From: a virus
Direction: 5' to 3' (one strand)
DNA: 44,435 nt
IMG/VR virus record: IMGVR_UViG_3300036832_001140
Coordinates: 1-44,435 of that record
Below, piece by piece: positions 8,052 to 17,074 of the stretch. The first letter of the stretch is position 1, and every line of letters begins with the position of its first letter. Made by a program: the position numbers and the translations under genes. The notes under the pieces were generated by a model, which was given only the letters and a program-made list of their open reading frames with translations, ran no database searches and was not told the origin of the DNA.

Positions 8052-8789
8052 CTAGCTGCACCCCGCTGACTGGAGATCAAGCACGAGGGCCGGAGGCTCC
8101 GGGTCGAGGTAACCCTCCAGGCAGTCGGACTCCTCGATGAAGTTGATCCCACCGCAGATCACCCCAAGCCCGCCACAGATCGGCACGCCGCAGATCATCT
8201 CGTTGGGCGAAGAGATGCAGTCGGACTCGTGCAACCAGACGTGGAAGACGGCCAGTCCGGTGGTCGTCGAGCCGAAGCTCTGGGCCGAGGGGACACCGCC
8301 TACCGGCTGCCACTGCGGATAGACGAGCCAGATCGCGCCGAAGCTCTGCGCCGTCGGGACGCCGCCGGTCGGTTCGCTGATCCGTGTCTTGATCGTGACC
8401 GGGCCGAACTGCTGCGCGCTCGGCACGCCGCCAACGTGGGCGGGCTGCCACCAGTGCAGCGTCAGGGCGCCGAAGAGCTGCGCCGAGTTGACGCCGCCGA
8501 GCGCGACGAACTGCACGAGCCGCAAGCTCGGGATGCCAAAGAGCTGCGCCGAAGCGACCCCGCCGAGGGGGACGATCTTCCTCGTGATCGGCGTCGGGAC
8601 GCCGAAGCTCTGTGCGCTCGGGACGCCGCCGAGCGCGACGGGCGGGATCGGCGGTAGGATCGTCAGCACCCCGAAGGGGCTGCCCTGAAGTCCGCCCGAG
8701 ACGTGCCCGTCGCCGCTTACGACCTGCCCGGTGATCGAGACGAGCGAATACGGCTCGTAGACACCCGTGACGGTGACGACCGTCGCCAT
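8052..8789 (-). CDS. Virion protein with GGVPSAQSFG tandem repeats
   Basis: This 245-residue protein carries six or more repeats of about 20-25 residues, each built on GGVPSAQSFG or a variant (GGVASAQLFG, GGVNSAQLFG, GGVPTAQSFG), spread over about residues 53-175. The repeats are preceded by a beta-sandwich-like N-terminus (VVTVTGVYEPYSLVSITGQVV) and followed by a Cys-rich segment with eight cysteines. Similar GIPSAExFG repeats occur in other phage structural proteins. The repeat probably forms an elongated beta structure on the capsid or tail. Function is unproven. Confidence 0.75.
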   Translation of the reverse strand: MATVVTVTGVYEPYSLVSITGQVVSGDGHVSGGLQGSPFGVLTILPPIPPVALGGVPSAQSFGVPTPITRKIVPLGGVASAQLFGIPSLRLVQFVALGGVNSAQLFGALTLHWWQPAHVGGVPSAQQFGPVTIKTRISEPTGGVPTAQSFGAIWLVYPQWQPVGGVPSAQSFGSTTTGLAVFHVWLHESDCISSPNEMICGVPICGGLGVICGGINFIEESDCLEGYLDPEPPALVLDLQSAGCS

Positions 8790-8797
8790 CGTCTACC

Positions 8798-9217
8798 TCA
8801 GAGCTTGGCGATCCAGGGGACGGCGTTTTGCCACTGCACGGTGATATCGCCGCCATTCGGGACGACCGAGAAGCCGTCGATGTAGAAGAGCAGGTTGGAG
8901 GTCGCGGGGGTGCCGGTGTCTTTGAAGACGGCGAGGCAGTCGATCGCGGCTCCGGCCGGAACGGCGGCGAAGGTCGCATCGGCCGCGTCGAAGCAGCCGG
9001 GGTCAGCGCCCCCGCCGCCGTTCGCGGCCTTCGTCCCGAGCACGACATCAGGCACGAGCGCGGCCGGGAGCGAAGAGGCGAACTGGTGGGCCTGGTTGAT
9101 CGTGTAGACCGAGGTGCGCATCAGCCGCGCCTTGACCGTAGTCCCGGCGGCGGTGATGTCGCCGAGGGTCGCCTTCCAAAACTCCTGCAGGGCGAGGTTG
9201 TAGTGCTGGGAGGCCAT
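8798..9217 (-). CDS. Head-associated protein, possible decoration protein
   Basis: This 139-residue protein starts at an ATG directly overlapping the stop of the upstream gene. Features seen are a small helical start (HYNLALQEFWKATLGDI) and a beta-rich body with GCFDAADATFAAVPAG and KDTGTPATSNLLFYID. It resembles proteins often encoded two or three genes after the major capsid gene, where decoration or head-completion proteins are usual. I cannot assign a named family. Confidence 0.65.
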   Translation of the reverse strand: MASQHYNLALQEFWKATLGDITAAGTTVKARLMRTSVYTINQAHQFASSLPAALVPDVVLGTKAANGGGGADPGCFDAADATFAAVPAGAAIDCLAVFKDTGTPATSNLLFYIDGFSVVPNGGDITVQWQNAVPWIAKL

Positions 9218-9399
9218 CAGACGTTCACCTGCTGGTGGTCGGCCTGGATCGCGTCGACTTCCTCGCCGCTGTAGTCGCGGGAGAGATCGCCGGTCGCGTA
9301 GTCGAGCAGGATGAAGCGGTCGCTCGTCTCGTCGTCGAGGTCGTACTCCTCCCCGGCGACGTGCTCACCGACCGAGTTGATCATCTTGACCTTCGTCAT
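9217..9399 (-). CDS. Small head-region protein, unknown
   Basis: This 60-residue acidic protein starts at an ATG behind GGAGGA, and its stop overlaps the next gene. The sequence MTKVKMINSVGEHVAGEEYDLDDETSDRF suggests a small beta-barrel start of the type seen in head-completion or tail-joining accessory proteins. The evidence is limited to composition and position in the late operon. Confidence 0.6.
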   Translation of the reverse strand: MTKVKMINSVGEHVAGEEYDLDDETSDRFILLDYATGDLSRDYSGEEVDAIQADHQQVNV

Positions 9400-9734
9400 T
9401 CCTCCTCCTTCCGTCGGCGTTCCTCCAGACCGTCCAGCTCTTCCTCCCAGTCGCGCGTCGAGCCGACCTCAATCTCGCCGCCGAACTCGTGGGCGAAGAA
9501 GCGGGTCTGCTCGGTTCGCATCGGGTAGCCGCAGAGCGAGCAACGCTCGGGCCAAGCGTGCTCCTGCGGCTCCAGGCAGTTGACGCACTTGTAGCCCGCG
9601 CGGAAGCGCTCGATCGTCTCCTCGGGCCAGGCGATCTGCGGATGGGCGAGTAGGCGCCCGTCGGGAAGCAGGATCCCCTGGTCGGCTGGTTCGATCGCAA
9701 GCGGCGACTGCCACTGGCGCCAGCGCTCAGCCAA
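9396..9734 (-). CDS. Zinc-ribbon small protein
   Basis: This 112-residue protein starts at TTG (9734), overlapping the stop of the preceding gene. Its centre holds a zinc ribbon: CVNC at about residues 50-53 and CSLC about 15 residues later. The C-terminus is a charged helix (DWEEELDGLEERRRKEEE). It sits in the head operon, so a role in virion assembly is possible, but the ribbon by itself does not define function. Confidence 0.65.
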   Translation of the reverse strand: MAERWRQWQSPLAIEPADQGILLPDGRLLAHPQIAWPEETIERFRAGYKCVNCLEPQEHAWPERCSLCGYPMRTEQTRFFAHEFGGEIEVGSTRDWEEELDGLEERRRKEEE

Positions 9735-10305
9735 CCAGCTCCTCCTCGGCCTGCTCGCGCATCCGGTCGCCGATGTCGTCGAGGTCGATCGCCTCCTCCA
9801 GCGCCGCGATCACCTCGGGGCGGTTCTGGTTCTCCTGCTCGTAGGCGAGGATGTCTGTGAGCGCGAAGCCATCGGCCTCGATCTTCAGCAGCAGCTCGTC
9901 GACCTCGCCGGGGAAGGTGTCGTAGGTCGGCCACGGGATCGCAACGCGCTTCTCCTCGATCACGATCAGGTCTTGCGGGAAGCGCTCGGCGGTGCGGCTG
10001 AGCACGGTCTCGACCAGCTCGCGCTCCTCGTCTGTCCAGTCGTTCTCGGCCTGGGCGAGGCGCGAGTCGAAGGCCGAGATCCGGTAGTCGGGCGCGACGA
10101 TCGAGACCATGTCCTCTTCCTGGTAGAAGCCGTTGAAGCTCCACATCTGGCGGGCGAGCGCGCGCTCGTCCCCGTCGACGAGGTTGAGCGAGAACTGGGC
10201 GACGATCTGGGGTTGGACGACCTTCGTGTGGCCGGTTGCGTACGCCTCGATGATCTGAGGGCGGATCTGGACCGCGTACTTCGCGTACTTGGCGATGAAG
10301 CGCAT
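9727..10305 (-). CDS. Late protein downstream of the capsid gene, unknown
   Basis: This 192-residue protein has the ATG at 10305 behind AAAGGAGGAGC. It is mixed alpha/beta, with an acidic C-terminal helix (EVIAALEEAIDLDDIGDRMREQAEEEL). It is the first gene after the major capsid gene, separated by a strong hairpin. Position suggests a head-completion role, but no motif supports a more precise call. Confidence 0.65.
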   Translation of the reverse strand: MRFIAKYAKYAVQIRPQIIEAYATGHTKVVQPQIVAQFSLNLVDGDERALARQMWSFNGFYQEEDMVSIVAPDYRISAFDSRLAQAENDWTDEERELVETVLSRTAERFPQDLIVIEEKRVAIPWPTYDTFPGEVDELLLKIEADGFALTDILAYEQENQNRPEVIAALEEAIDLDDIGDRMREQAEEELVG

Positions 10306-10322
10306 GCTCCTCCTTTACGAAG

Positions 10323-10359
10323 AGAGGGGGCCGGACGTGTGGCTCGCCCGGCCCCCTCT
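10323..10359 (-). terminator. 12-bp stem hairpin after the capsid gene
   Basis: A perfect inverted repeat (10323-10334 and 10348-10359, loop 13 bases) with a GGGGGCCGG core lies between the major capsid gene and the next gene. There is no U-run on the minus strand, so it may act as a partial terminator, or as an RNA-stabilising 3' end that boosts capsid transcript relative to downstream genes. Confidence 0.65.
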
Positions 10360-10373
10360 ACCCCCCCTTCGGC

Positions 10374-11585
10374 CTACGGAGGAGCGGTGATGCCGATCAT
10401 CAAGCCGTGCGTCCGCTCGTGGGCGATCTCGTACGTCGCCTCGGTCATGTACTCGGCGTTGTACGAGTCCTTACCGGCGGGCTGGCGGTCGGTGAGCAGC
10501 TTCGTGTCCGCGTTGGTCATCGGACGCCGCTCGACGTAGTCCATGTCGACGAGGAAGAGGTAGCCCCCGTAGCCCTTGTTGGCGACCGGGAACTCCGACC
10601 ACTCCTTCTTGACGACGACGGGGATCTTGTAGCCGTAGGCGCCCGAGATGAAGGCGTCGACGTTGACCCCGTAGACGTTGCGGGGCGTGGGGTCCCACTG
10701 CGATCCCATGCCCGAGCGGTTCCAGTTCGACATGCACATCGTGGCCGTCGGCGAGGCGAAGATCACCTTGTTGGTGCTGCCGACCGCCATCACTGCCGCG
10801 ACGAAGGCGTCGAAGAACGTCGGCGAGAGCACGCCGTTGGAGTCCTGCTTGTTGGTCTGGATGAACTCGACCAACCCTCCGGCGGTGCCTCTCGGGTTAT
10901 TCTCCGGCGGGACGGCCGCAGCGAAGGAGCGGGCACCGAAGAAGCCAATCATCTCCCACTTCTTCTTGTGCTCGCGCGCCTTGCGCTTGGCCTCCTTCGC
11001 AGGCTCGTTACCGCCGTACTTGTTGATGTTCGTGTCGGTGCGGGTGAAGCCCCAGGTCGTGCGCGTGATCTGCGTGTAGTTGAAGCCGAGCACACGCGCG
11101 AGGTAGCGGGGCGTCGGGAAGTCCGACCCCTGTGGCTGGGCATCTCCCGTGACGAGCCAGGCGTCGCTCGCGTTGATCGCGGCGGCGGGGATATTGCCGA
11201 TCCCGCGAGCGACGGTGATCGTGTCGGTCGCGACGGAGACGACACGGGCCATCTCGCCCGTCCGCATGTTGCGGATCATGTCGTTCCCCATCACGATCTT
11301 GCCCTGCCCGGCGCTGAGCGGGAAGCTCGTATCGCCGACGAGCTGGGCGGCGGTGTTCGTAACGATCCTCGGGAAGTCCTCTTCCTCCAGCCAGTTGACC
11401 TTCTCCGAGGTGGCGACCCGCGACGGGGTCTGCGAGGTCATCGTCGTGAACTGAGTGTCGTCCGGGCGTAGCACCCGGATCTTCTCGTCCATGTCGATGA
11501 TGCGCTCTCCGGCGAACGAGGTCGCGGCAGACGGTCCGACCTGTGCTTCGGTCGCGACGTTGCCCTGGACGATGGTGCCAGCCAT
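10374..11585 (-). CDS. Major capsid protein (SU10-like, HK97 fold)
   Basis: This 403-residue protein has the expected size and features of SU10-type major head proteins. There is an N-terminal arm with ERIIDMDEKIRVL, a segment EKVNWLEEEDFPRI, a helical spine region (EPAKEAKRKAREHKKKWEMIGFFGA), and a long A-domain-like part ending in YLFLVDMDYVERRPM and EATYEIAHERTHGLMIGI. It follows the scaffold gene and precedes a hairpin, as expected for a highly expressed capsid gene. The ATG is preceded by GGGAGG. Confidence 0.85.
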   Translation of the reverse strand: MAGTIVQGNVATEAQVGPSAATSFAGERIIDMDEKIRVLRPDDTQFTTMTSQTPSRVATSEKVNWLEEEDFPRIVTNTAAQLVGDTSFPLSAGQGKIVMGNDMIRNMRTGEMARVVSVATDTITVARGIGNIPAAAINASDAWLVTGDAQPQGSDFPTPRYLARVLGFNYTQITRTTWGFTRTDTNINKYGGNEPAKEAKRKAREHKKKWEMIGFFGARSFAAAVPPENNPRGTAGGLVEFIQTNKQDSNGVLSPTFFDAFVAAVMAVGSTNKVIFASPTATMCMSNWNRSGMGSQWDPTPRNVYGVNVDAFISGAYGYKIPVVVKKEWSEFPVANKGYGGYLFLVDMDYVERRPMTNADTKLLTDRQPAGKDSYNAEYMTEATYEIAHERTHGLMIGITAPP

Positions 11586-11663
11586 GCGGCTGTCCTCCCT
11601 TGCAAACGAAGTGACGAGTTGTCGCTTCGGCTGCGGGGTGTCTCCAGGGGGAGGCCCGGTGGC

Positions 11664-12719
11664 CTAGCTCTTCGCGAACTCGGTCTCCAGATCCCCAAGG
11701 GTGAGGCCCGGCATGATCTCCACGTCGCGGGATGTCTCGCTGGGGGTACTGGGCGCGTTCGCCGACGAGGTTACAGCAGCCGCCGCCTTGGCGCTAGTCG
11801 ACTCGGCGCGGGCGCGCTTCTTGATCTCGCCGCGCCGCTCCTCGACGCTCGCCGACGACGCCTGCGCGATTTCAAAGATCGAGAGCAGCGCGCGCATCGA
11901 GACATCGACGTTCGCGGACTGCGCCTCCTGCACGAGGTGGTGGGTGGGGCCGAGGTTCTGGAAGACGGCGACCATCTGCGGCTCCCACTCGGCGAAGCCC
12001 GGCACCTTCGCCTTGAGCGCGTCGACGATCTCCTCGGTAGGCGCCTCGACCGGCTGGGGCACCGAGGACTGGTACTCGACCGAGTCGATCCACTGCCCGG
12101 CCCGGCCCGCGTTGAAGGGATCCTCGCGCGCCCAGTAGGTGCAGACGGCGCGAGCGAGGTCGAACTGGCCCGCGCCCAACGCCTGCTCGATGTAGCTGCC
12201 AGGGTTCGGGGTCGCCGCCGCGCCCTCGGCCCACTCGTGCTGCTCCTGGCTCAACGCGACCCCGCCCGAGAGCATCCGCGCCTGCACCATCTGCTGCTCC
12301 AGGGCCTGGTTACGCTGCCGCACCGCCGCGAGGTCTGTGCCCTGACGGCCGAAGGCCCGCCTCAGCTCGGCGGCTGCGCGAAGAGCCTTGACAGGATCGT
12401 TCTGGTACTGGGCGAGGTAGGCGAGGATCTCCACGTCGGAGACATCGAAACCATCGAGGGCGAGAGCCTCGACTCCCTCCTCCTCCTCAGCAGCGTCCCC
12501 TTCGTCCTCGTCCTCACCGGCCTGCTCTTCTCCTTCCTCGGGTTCTGCGGGTTGCGGGGTCTCCTCCCCCTCGTCTGGCTCGGGACCAGCCTCGACCTCT
12601 TCCTCGGGCTGCTCCTCCGGCTCGGCCTCCGACAGCGTCGGTTGGGGAACATCGACCACCTGCTCGTCTTCGTCGTCCCAGCCCTGTAGTAGCGACTCGG
12701 CCACGCTTATGTCACTCAC
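11664..12719 (-). CDS. Capsid scaffolding protein
   Basis: This 351-residue protein starts at GTG (12719), overlapping the preceding stop. The N-terminal 85 residues are extremely acidic (long Glu/Asp/Pro runs). The middle is helical with a coiled-coil stretch (LAAVRQRNQALEQQMVQARM), and the basic C-terminal region (EIKKRARAESTSAKAAAA) is the kind that contacts capsid protein. Position between portal and major capsid genes fits scaffold. No protease was recognised, so it is probably recycled or cleaved by an unknown enzyme. Confidence 0.75.
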   Translation of the reverse strand: MSDISVAESLLQGWDDEDEQVVDVPQPTLSEAEPEEQPEEEVEAGPEPDEGEETPQPAEPEEGEEQAGEDEDEGDAAEEEEGVEALALDGFDVSDVEILAYLAQYQNDPVKALRAAAELRRAFGRQGTDLAAVRQRNQALEQQMVQARMLSGGVALSQEQHEWAEGAAATPNPGSYIEQALGAGQFDLARAVCTYWAREDPFNAGRAGQWIDSVEYQSSVPQPVEAPTEEIVDALKAKVPGFAEWEPQMVAVFQNLGPTHHLVQEAQSANVDVSMRALLSIFEIAQASSASVEERRGEIKKRARAESTSAKAAAAVTSSANAPSTPSETSRDVEIMPGLTLGDLETEFAKS

Positions 12720-13023
12720 TGGCTGCCACCTCCTCGTCTCTCGGACTGCTCTCGGTCAACTCTCGTGCGCGCGCGTGCTCGGGGATCGAGCGGGCGGCGC
12801 GCAGGCCGACGATCCGACCGCGCATGAACGCCTGCTCCTCCAGGCTGATCCCGGCCCCGAGCATCTTCGCCATCATCGCCCGCTTGACTCGCTCGATCTC
12901 CTCCTCGACCACCGCGCCGAGCACGATCCAGTTGGGGAGGTCGACGAGGACGGCCAGCTCGTTGCGGCGCAGAAGCAGCGCGCGGCGCTCCTCCAAGCTG
13001 ATCACGCGCCGGGGTCTAGCCAC
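12712..13023 (-). CDS. Small helical protein between portal and scaffold
   Basis: This 103-residue protein starts at GTG 13023 and overlaps both neighbours by a few bases. It is helical, with an Arg-rich N-terminus (ISLEERRALLLRRNELAVL), a central helix VVEEEIERVKRAMMAKML and a variable acidic end. Such small genes between portal and scaffold are common in SU10/P22-type phages, but their role is unknown. Confidence 0.65.
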   Translation of the reverse strand: MARPRRVISLEERRALLLRRNELAVLVDLPNWIVLGAVVEEEIERVKRAMMAKMLGAGISLEEQAFMRGRIVGLRAARSIPEHARARELTESSPRDEEVAASE

Positions 13024-15010
13024 CCGGCGCTCCCGGCGGTCTCGGCGCGTTGTTGACGCCGCCCTGCATCGCCATCGTCCGCTGCATCGCCGCCTCGGGC
13101 GACATCGTCTGCGCGTTACTGGGCGACATCGGTCCGGCCGCGAGCGTCGGGTTGGTAATCCCCATCGGCGGCGGTTGGCCCATCGGCGGCGCCTGACCAG
13201 GCGGCGGTGGTTGCCCTGGCGGCGGCTGGCCGGGTGGTCCCGGCGGTGGTGCCCCGACCGGCGCGGGAGGCTTGGGCAGGTAGTAGCGCTCCTTGTCGGT
13301 GATGTTGTAGGCGTCGAGCGTCTTGTCCATGTACGCCTTGAGGTTGAGCGGGGTGCCCGACTGGGCGAAGATCGGCTGGAAGGTGGCTGCCATCTGCAGC
13401 AGTGACTGGGCCTCGGCGCGGCGCTCCTGGCGCATCAGCGAGTCGGCGGTCACGTCGATCGTCACGTCGTAGTCGCCCGCGATCTCGATCGGGGTGATCG
13501 AGCGGTACGCCTGCGCGCCCGCCTGGCCGACGATGCGGACGACGCGCTCCTCGCGCAGGAACTGCTGGTAGAGGAGGAGGAACTGCTTGCCGAGGCCCGC
13601 GTAGGCCCAGAGGTAGTGCTGCTTGCGGGCCTGGATGATCCGCTGGGCGATCGTGGTGATGATCGAGACGCCGGTCGCGGTCGACTGGTCGACCGTCTGA
13701 GAGTTGACCCCCGAGTTCATCGGCAGCCCGCCCATGATGTTCTGCAGGTCGCCCTTGAGCAGGGCCTCGGCCTCAAGGGTGATCGTCGCCGCCGCCGGGT
13801 CGATCTGGAGCTGCCCGACCTGGCCGGGATCCTCGACGAGCCACTGCGCGCCCGGCTCCCAAACGAAGCCCTCGGGGTCGTCCACGTCCGAGCGGATCAG
13901 CGTGATCAGGTTGGCGAGCATCCGCACCACGTCGATCCGCTGGTTCTGGAGCGTCCACAGCATCTCCTGGAGCTGGGCGAGCGCCTCGACGACCGAGAGG
14001 CCGGGGATCTGGAAGGCGTCGGGCATCCCCGAGCAGACGACGAACGGCATCCGCCCGAGCCAGAGCGGGTTGGGCCGGTCCTTGAGCACCTGCTGGCGGT
14101 TGCCGACCGTGATCACCCGCTCGGGCGTCCAATACTCCAGCACCTCGATGAGCTGAAAGGTGCGGTCGACGTTGCGCAGCCGCATCTCACGCTGGCTCAC
14201 GTCCGAGGTCTGCGGCGAGGAGCTGACGGACTCCCCGTGCTTGAGATCGTCGACGTGCTCGTAGTTGTAGAAGCCGTCCTTCTGCTTGCGCTTGAGCGAG
14301 TCGAACGTCTCCCAGGTGCGGTGGATCAGGTACTCGGCCTTCTCGACGTTCGGGGCCACGCCGGGCCAGAAGAAGTCGCGCACGTCGACGACCTCGGAGC
14401 AGGCGTCGTCGCGGATCATCGTGTCCTCCGGCGGGGCCTCGGAGTAGACGGTCATCGTGTCGTACTGGGTGCCGAAGGCGTCGGTGATCGCGAAGCTCTT
14501 GGGTGCGAGCCGGGAGACCTTGCGCGTCTCGGTCTGCCAGTAGCTCTTCAGCACCGAGATCCCCGCGATCATGTCCTGCTGCATGAAAGCCCGCTGCTTC
14601 ATCGCGAAGCCGTCACGGTCGAGCGCGTAGGCGAGCGTGTCCCCGATCGACTCGACCGAGGCGATCCGGCCGAGCACCTCCTGCAGCGGCTCGTCGGGTT
14701 GCGGGCGCGGCTGGATGTCGAAGCGCGGCTTCGGCTCCAGCATCGTCGCGAGCATCCCCTCGCAGGTCTGGAGCACGTAGGGGGTCGTGACCGCCGAGCG
14801 CCACGCCTCGGTCGGGTCGGGATCGGTCTGGCCGAGATCCTCGTCCTGGGCGAGACCTCGGTAGGCGAGGTAACGCCGCTCGACCTTGCGGATGAACTCG
14901 TCGTGGTAGTCGCGCTCGCACTTCTCGACCGCGTTGACGACGAGCGAGAGCGCGTCGGCGTTCTCGGTCTGGGTGTAGGGGTCGACGTTTGCCGCGAGGG
15001 TCTGCGACAC
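13016..15010 (-). CDS. Portal protein (P22-type)
   Basis: This 664-residue protein starts at GTG 15010, directly after the stop of the upstream gene. It has the typical order: an N-terminal helical wing, the crown-facing MPFVVCSGMPDAFQIPGLSVVEAL segment, a long stem helix region (LQEMLWTLQNQRIDVVRMLANL) and a clip/barrel-like C-terminal part (TVDQSTATGVSIITTIAQRIIQARKQH). The last 90 residues are a Pro/Gly/Met-rich disordered tail. It should form the dodecameric DNA channel at one capsid vertex. It lies between the terminase and scaffold genes, as usual. Confidence 0.85.
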   Translation of the reverse strand: MSQTLAANVDPYTQTENADALSLVVNAVEKCERDYHDEFIRKVERRYLAYRGLAQDEDLGQTDPDPTEAWRSAVTTPYVLQTCEGMLATMLEPKPRFDIQPRPQPDEPLQEVLGRIASVESIGDTLAYALDRDGFAMKQRAFMQQDMIAGISVLKSYWQTETRKVSRLAPKSFAITDAFGTQYDTMTVYSEAPPEDTMIRDDACSEVVDVRDFFWPGVAPNVEKAEYLIHRTWETFDSLKRKQKDGFYNYEHVDDLKHGESVSSSPQTSDVSQREMRLRNVDRTFQLIEVLEYWTPERVITVGNRQQVLKDRPNPLWLGRMPFVVCSGMPDAFQIPGLSVVEALAQLQEMLWTLQNQRIDVVRMLANLITLIRSDVDDPEGFVWEPGAQWLVEDPGQVGQLQIDPAAATITLEAEALLKGDLQNIMGGLPMNSGVNSQTVDQSTATGVSIITTIAQRIIQARKQHYLWAYAGLGKQFLLLYQQFLREERVVRIVGQAGAQAYRSITPIEIAGDYDVTIDVTADSLMRQERRAEAQSLLQMAATFQPIFAQSGTPLNLKAYMDKTLDAYNITDKERYYLPKPPAPVGAPPPGPPGQPPPGQPPPPGQAPPMGQPPPMGITNPTLAAGPMSPSNAQTMSPEAAMQRTMAMQGGVNNAPRPPGAPGG

Positions 15011-15406
15011 CTAGCCCCCGAGTCCGGGCAGTCCGGGGGCGCCGGTCAACGCGCGGACGAGGCTCTTGCCGCCGCCCTTCTGCGCGTCGGCCTGGTGACC
15101 GCCCTTGAGGCCGGTGACGATCGTGAGCGCCTTCGCGGCCTGGGCCTTGTCGACGGCGTCGTGGTCCATGCGGATGAACGCCTGCAGCGCGTGCTCGGCC
15201 ACGTCGAGCGCCTGCATCGAGGTCGAGTAGACATCGTCGGGGTGACCGGGCCGGTCGGGCAGGTCGGGCGGTGGCCCGGCGAGCGCGCCGAGGCCGGGAG
15301 GCCCGCCGGGGCCGAGACCAGGAGGAGGCCCGCCTGGGCCGAGACCGGGAGGAGGCCCTCCTCCTCGTGGCCCACCGGGGCCGAGCACGTCCATTAGCGA
15401 ACTCAT
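15011..15406 (-). CDS. Gly/Pro-rich small protein between terminase and portal
   Basis: The ATG at 15406 overlaps the terminase stop (ATGA), giving 131 residues. The N-terminal half repeats GPGGPPPGLG units. The C-terminal half is a helical domain (MQALDVAEHALQAFIRMDHDAVDKAQAAKALTIVTGL; quoted in parts) ending in a Gly-rich tail. The layout suggests a flexible linker joined to a small helical bundle. Function is unknown, and a packaging or portal accessory role is inferred from position. Confidence 0.65.
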   Translation of the reverse strand: MSSLMDVLGPGGPRGGGPPPGLGPGGPPPGLGPGGPPGLGALAGPPPDLPDRPGHPDDVYSTSMQALDVAEHALQAFIRMDHDAVDKAQAAKALTIVTGLKGGHQADAQKGGGKSLVRALTGAPGLPGLGG

Positions 15407-17055
15407 GCGACTCCCTTCTTCTCCCAGGGGTAGGAGGCTCTCGTCGAGCGACGGCGACGGGGCTTGGCGCGATAGCGGCGCTCGTGCACCCCGTAGAGGC
15501 GGTACATCTCCAGCGCGATCCCGAAGGCCATCACCCGGTCGTCGTTCGACCCGTCCTGGGCGCGCGGCGAGGGCAGCGTCTTCTGGCGGACGAAGGTGCG
15601 GCACTCCATGATCAGCGTCCGGTTGAGCGCCGGGATCGAGCGCTCGCGGATCGCCTGCTCGATCTGGTTGATCACCTGCGGCCTCGTCTTCTGGTTCATC
15701 GGGAAGCCGTAGTTCTGGAGCAGGTGGTTGTCGGGCCGGTCGGCGATCGTGTGCCGGTAGAGCTTCGGGTAGTGCGGCCTGCCCTTGCGCCCGTCGCGCA
15801 GGCTGATGATCACCGGCTCGCCGTAGCCGCCGCCCATCTCGACCGCGATCCGCGCCGTGCCGTACCAGCGCCCGAGGTAGTGGAGCTGCTCGGCGAACTC
15901 GTCGGCGTCGACCTTCCCGTGCAGCTCGGCGACGAGCGCCATCGAGGTCAGGTCGATCACGTAGGCGCACGAGTAGTCGAGGCCCCGGCCGGTCGCGACA
16001 TCGGCGCCGATCGCGTAGTCGTGCTCGCGGTCGGGCTTGGCGTAGACGCGCACCCAGCCCTTCGGCGTGTAGTGGATCTTCGCCTTGCCCCCGGTGGCGC
16101 TGACGATGAAGCGCATCCGCTGCTCGTCGGAGAGGACGGCGTTCTCCGAGTACCAGGCGAGCGCCTCCAGGTCGAACCAGCACTCGCCCGTGTTGATAAA
16201 GGCGTCCTCGGGGTTGCGCGGGAACTGCTCGGCCCGGTCGGCGGCGGGGAGCGCGCGGGCGTGACTCTCGTACCAGACCTCGTCGCGGTCGGGGTGGAGG
16301 TCCCAGGCGAGGAACTGGCCCTCGATCCCGTAGCTCTCCTGGTTGACCCAGAGGTGGTGAAAGAAGTTGCCCTCACCAGTCAGCTCGTTGGAGATCCCGT
16401 TCGCGGTCGAGATCACGATCAACTGCCCGCCGTTGTCGGCGGTCGGGAACAGCGCCTTCCAGCTCTCGCGCGCGTACTCGTGGCGGGCGTACTCGTCGAG
16501 CAGGACGATCGTGGCCGTCTCGCCGTGGCCCGCCCGACGGGTCGAAGGCAAGCCGACCACGGACGAGATCCGGCCGTCTGGGAAGGTGATCTCGATCAGG
16601 GTCGAGGGACGCGCTGTCCGCGTCGGCTTCGTGATCTCGCCGTCGTAGCGCAGGTGGTCCGGCAGCGAGTTGAACATGTCGAAGAGCCGGTTGACGACCT
16701 TGATCGCCTCGTCCTCGTTGATCGAGACGATCAGCGCCCGCGTGCCCGGCATCGTCAGGAGCTTCCAGAGCGCGTATCCGGCGGCGAGCCAGGTGATCCC
16801 GATCTGGCGGGCCTTCAGCACCATCGAGAGCGGGTGGTTGAGCCAGTCGTCGAGCACCTTGCGCTGCCAATACCAGCCCGCCTCGGGGTCGTTGAGGGTG
16901 AAGGCGAAACGCTCCCCGGTCTTCGGGTCGATGCACTGGACGTGGTCGAGCAGCGCGGCCGGATGCTTGAGCGCGGCCTCGCGCTCGCCCTTGCGCTGCT
17001 CGTAGACCTCGCGGAACCGCTGGAGCTTCTCGGGGTCGACCGTGGTTGCGCTCAG
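15403..17055 (-). CDS. terL: Terminase large subunit
   Basis: ATPase/nuclease motor that packages DNA into the prohead. With the start I propose (550 residues), the ATPase has Walker A KARQIGIT near residue 81, Walker B IVLLDEY with Asp187/Glu188, and motif III STANG near 216. The RNase H-like nuclease has Asp352 (GADVATG), Glu406 (AVEMGGG) and Asp505 (SNDDRVMAFG). The first conventional start is the GTG at 16857, which would remove 66 residues of typical pre-Walker sequence. No ATG, GTG or TTG exists upstream before an in-frame stop. A CTG at 17055 lies five bases after GGAGG and is my choice. Confidence 0.85.
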   Translation of the reverse strand: MSATTVDPEKLQRFREVYEQRKGEREAALKHPAALLDHVQCIDPKTGERFAFTLNDPEAGWYWQRKVLDDWLNHPLSMVLKARQIGITWLAAGYALWKLLTMPGTRALIVSINEDEAIKVVNRLFDMFNSLPDHLRYDGEITKPTRTARPSTLIEITFPDGRISSVVGLPSTRRAGHGETATIVLLDEYARHEYARESWKALFPTADNGGQLIVISTANGISNELTGEGNFFHHLWVNQESYGIEGQFLAWDLHPDRDEVWYESHARALPAADRAEQFPRNPEDAFINTGECWFDLEALAWYSENAVLSDEQRMRFIVSATGGKAKIHYTPKGWVRVYAKPDREHDYAIGADVATGRGLDYSCAYVIDLTSMALVAELHGKVDADEFAEQLHYLGRWYGTARIAVEMGGGYGEPVIISLRDGRKGRPHYPKLYRHTIADRPDNHLLQNYGFPMNQKTRPQVINQIEQAIRERSIPALNRTLIMECRTFVRQKTLPSPRAQDGSNDDRVMAFGIALEMYRLYGVHERRYRAKPRRRRSTRASYPWEKKGVA

Positions 17056-17074
17056 CTCGACCTCCAGTTGAGGG

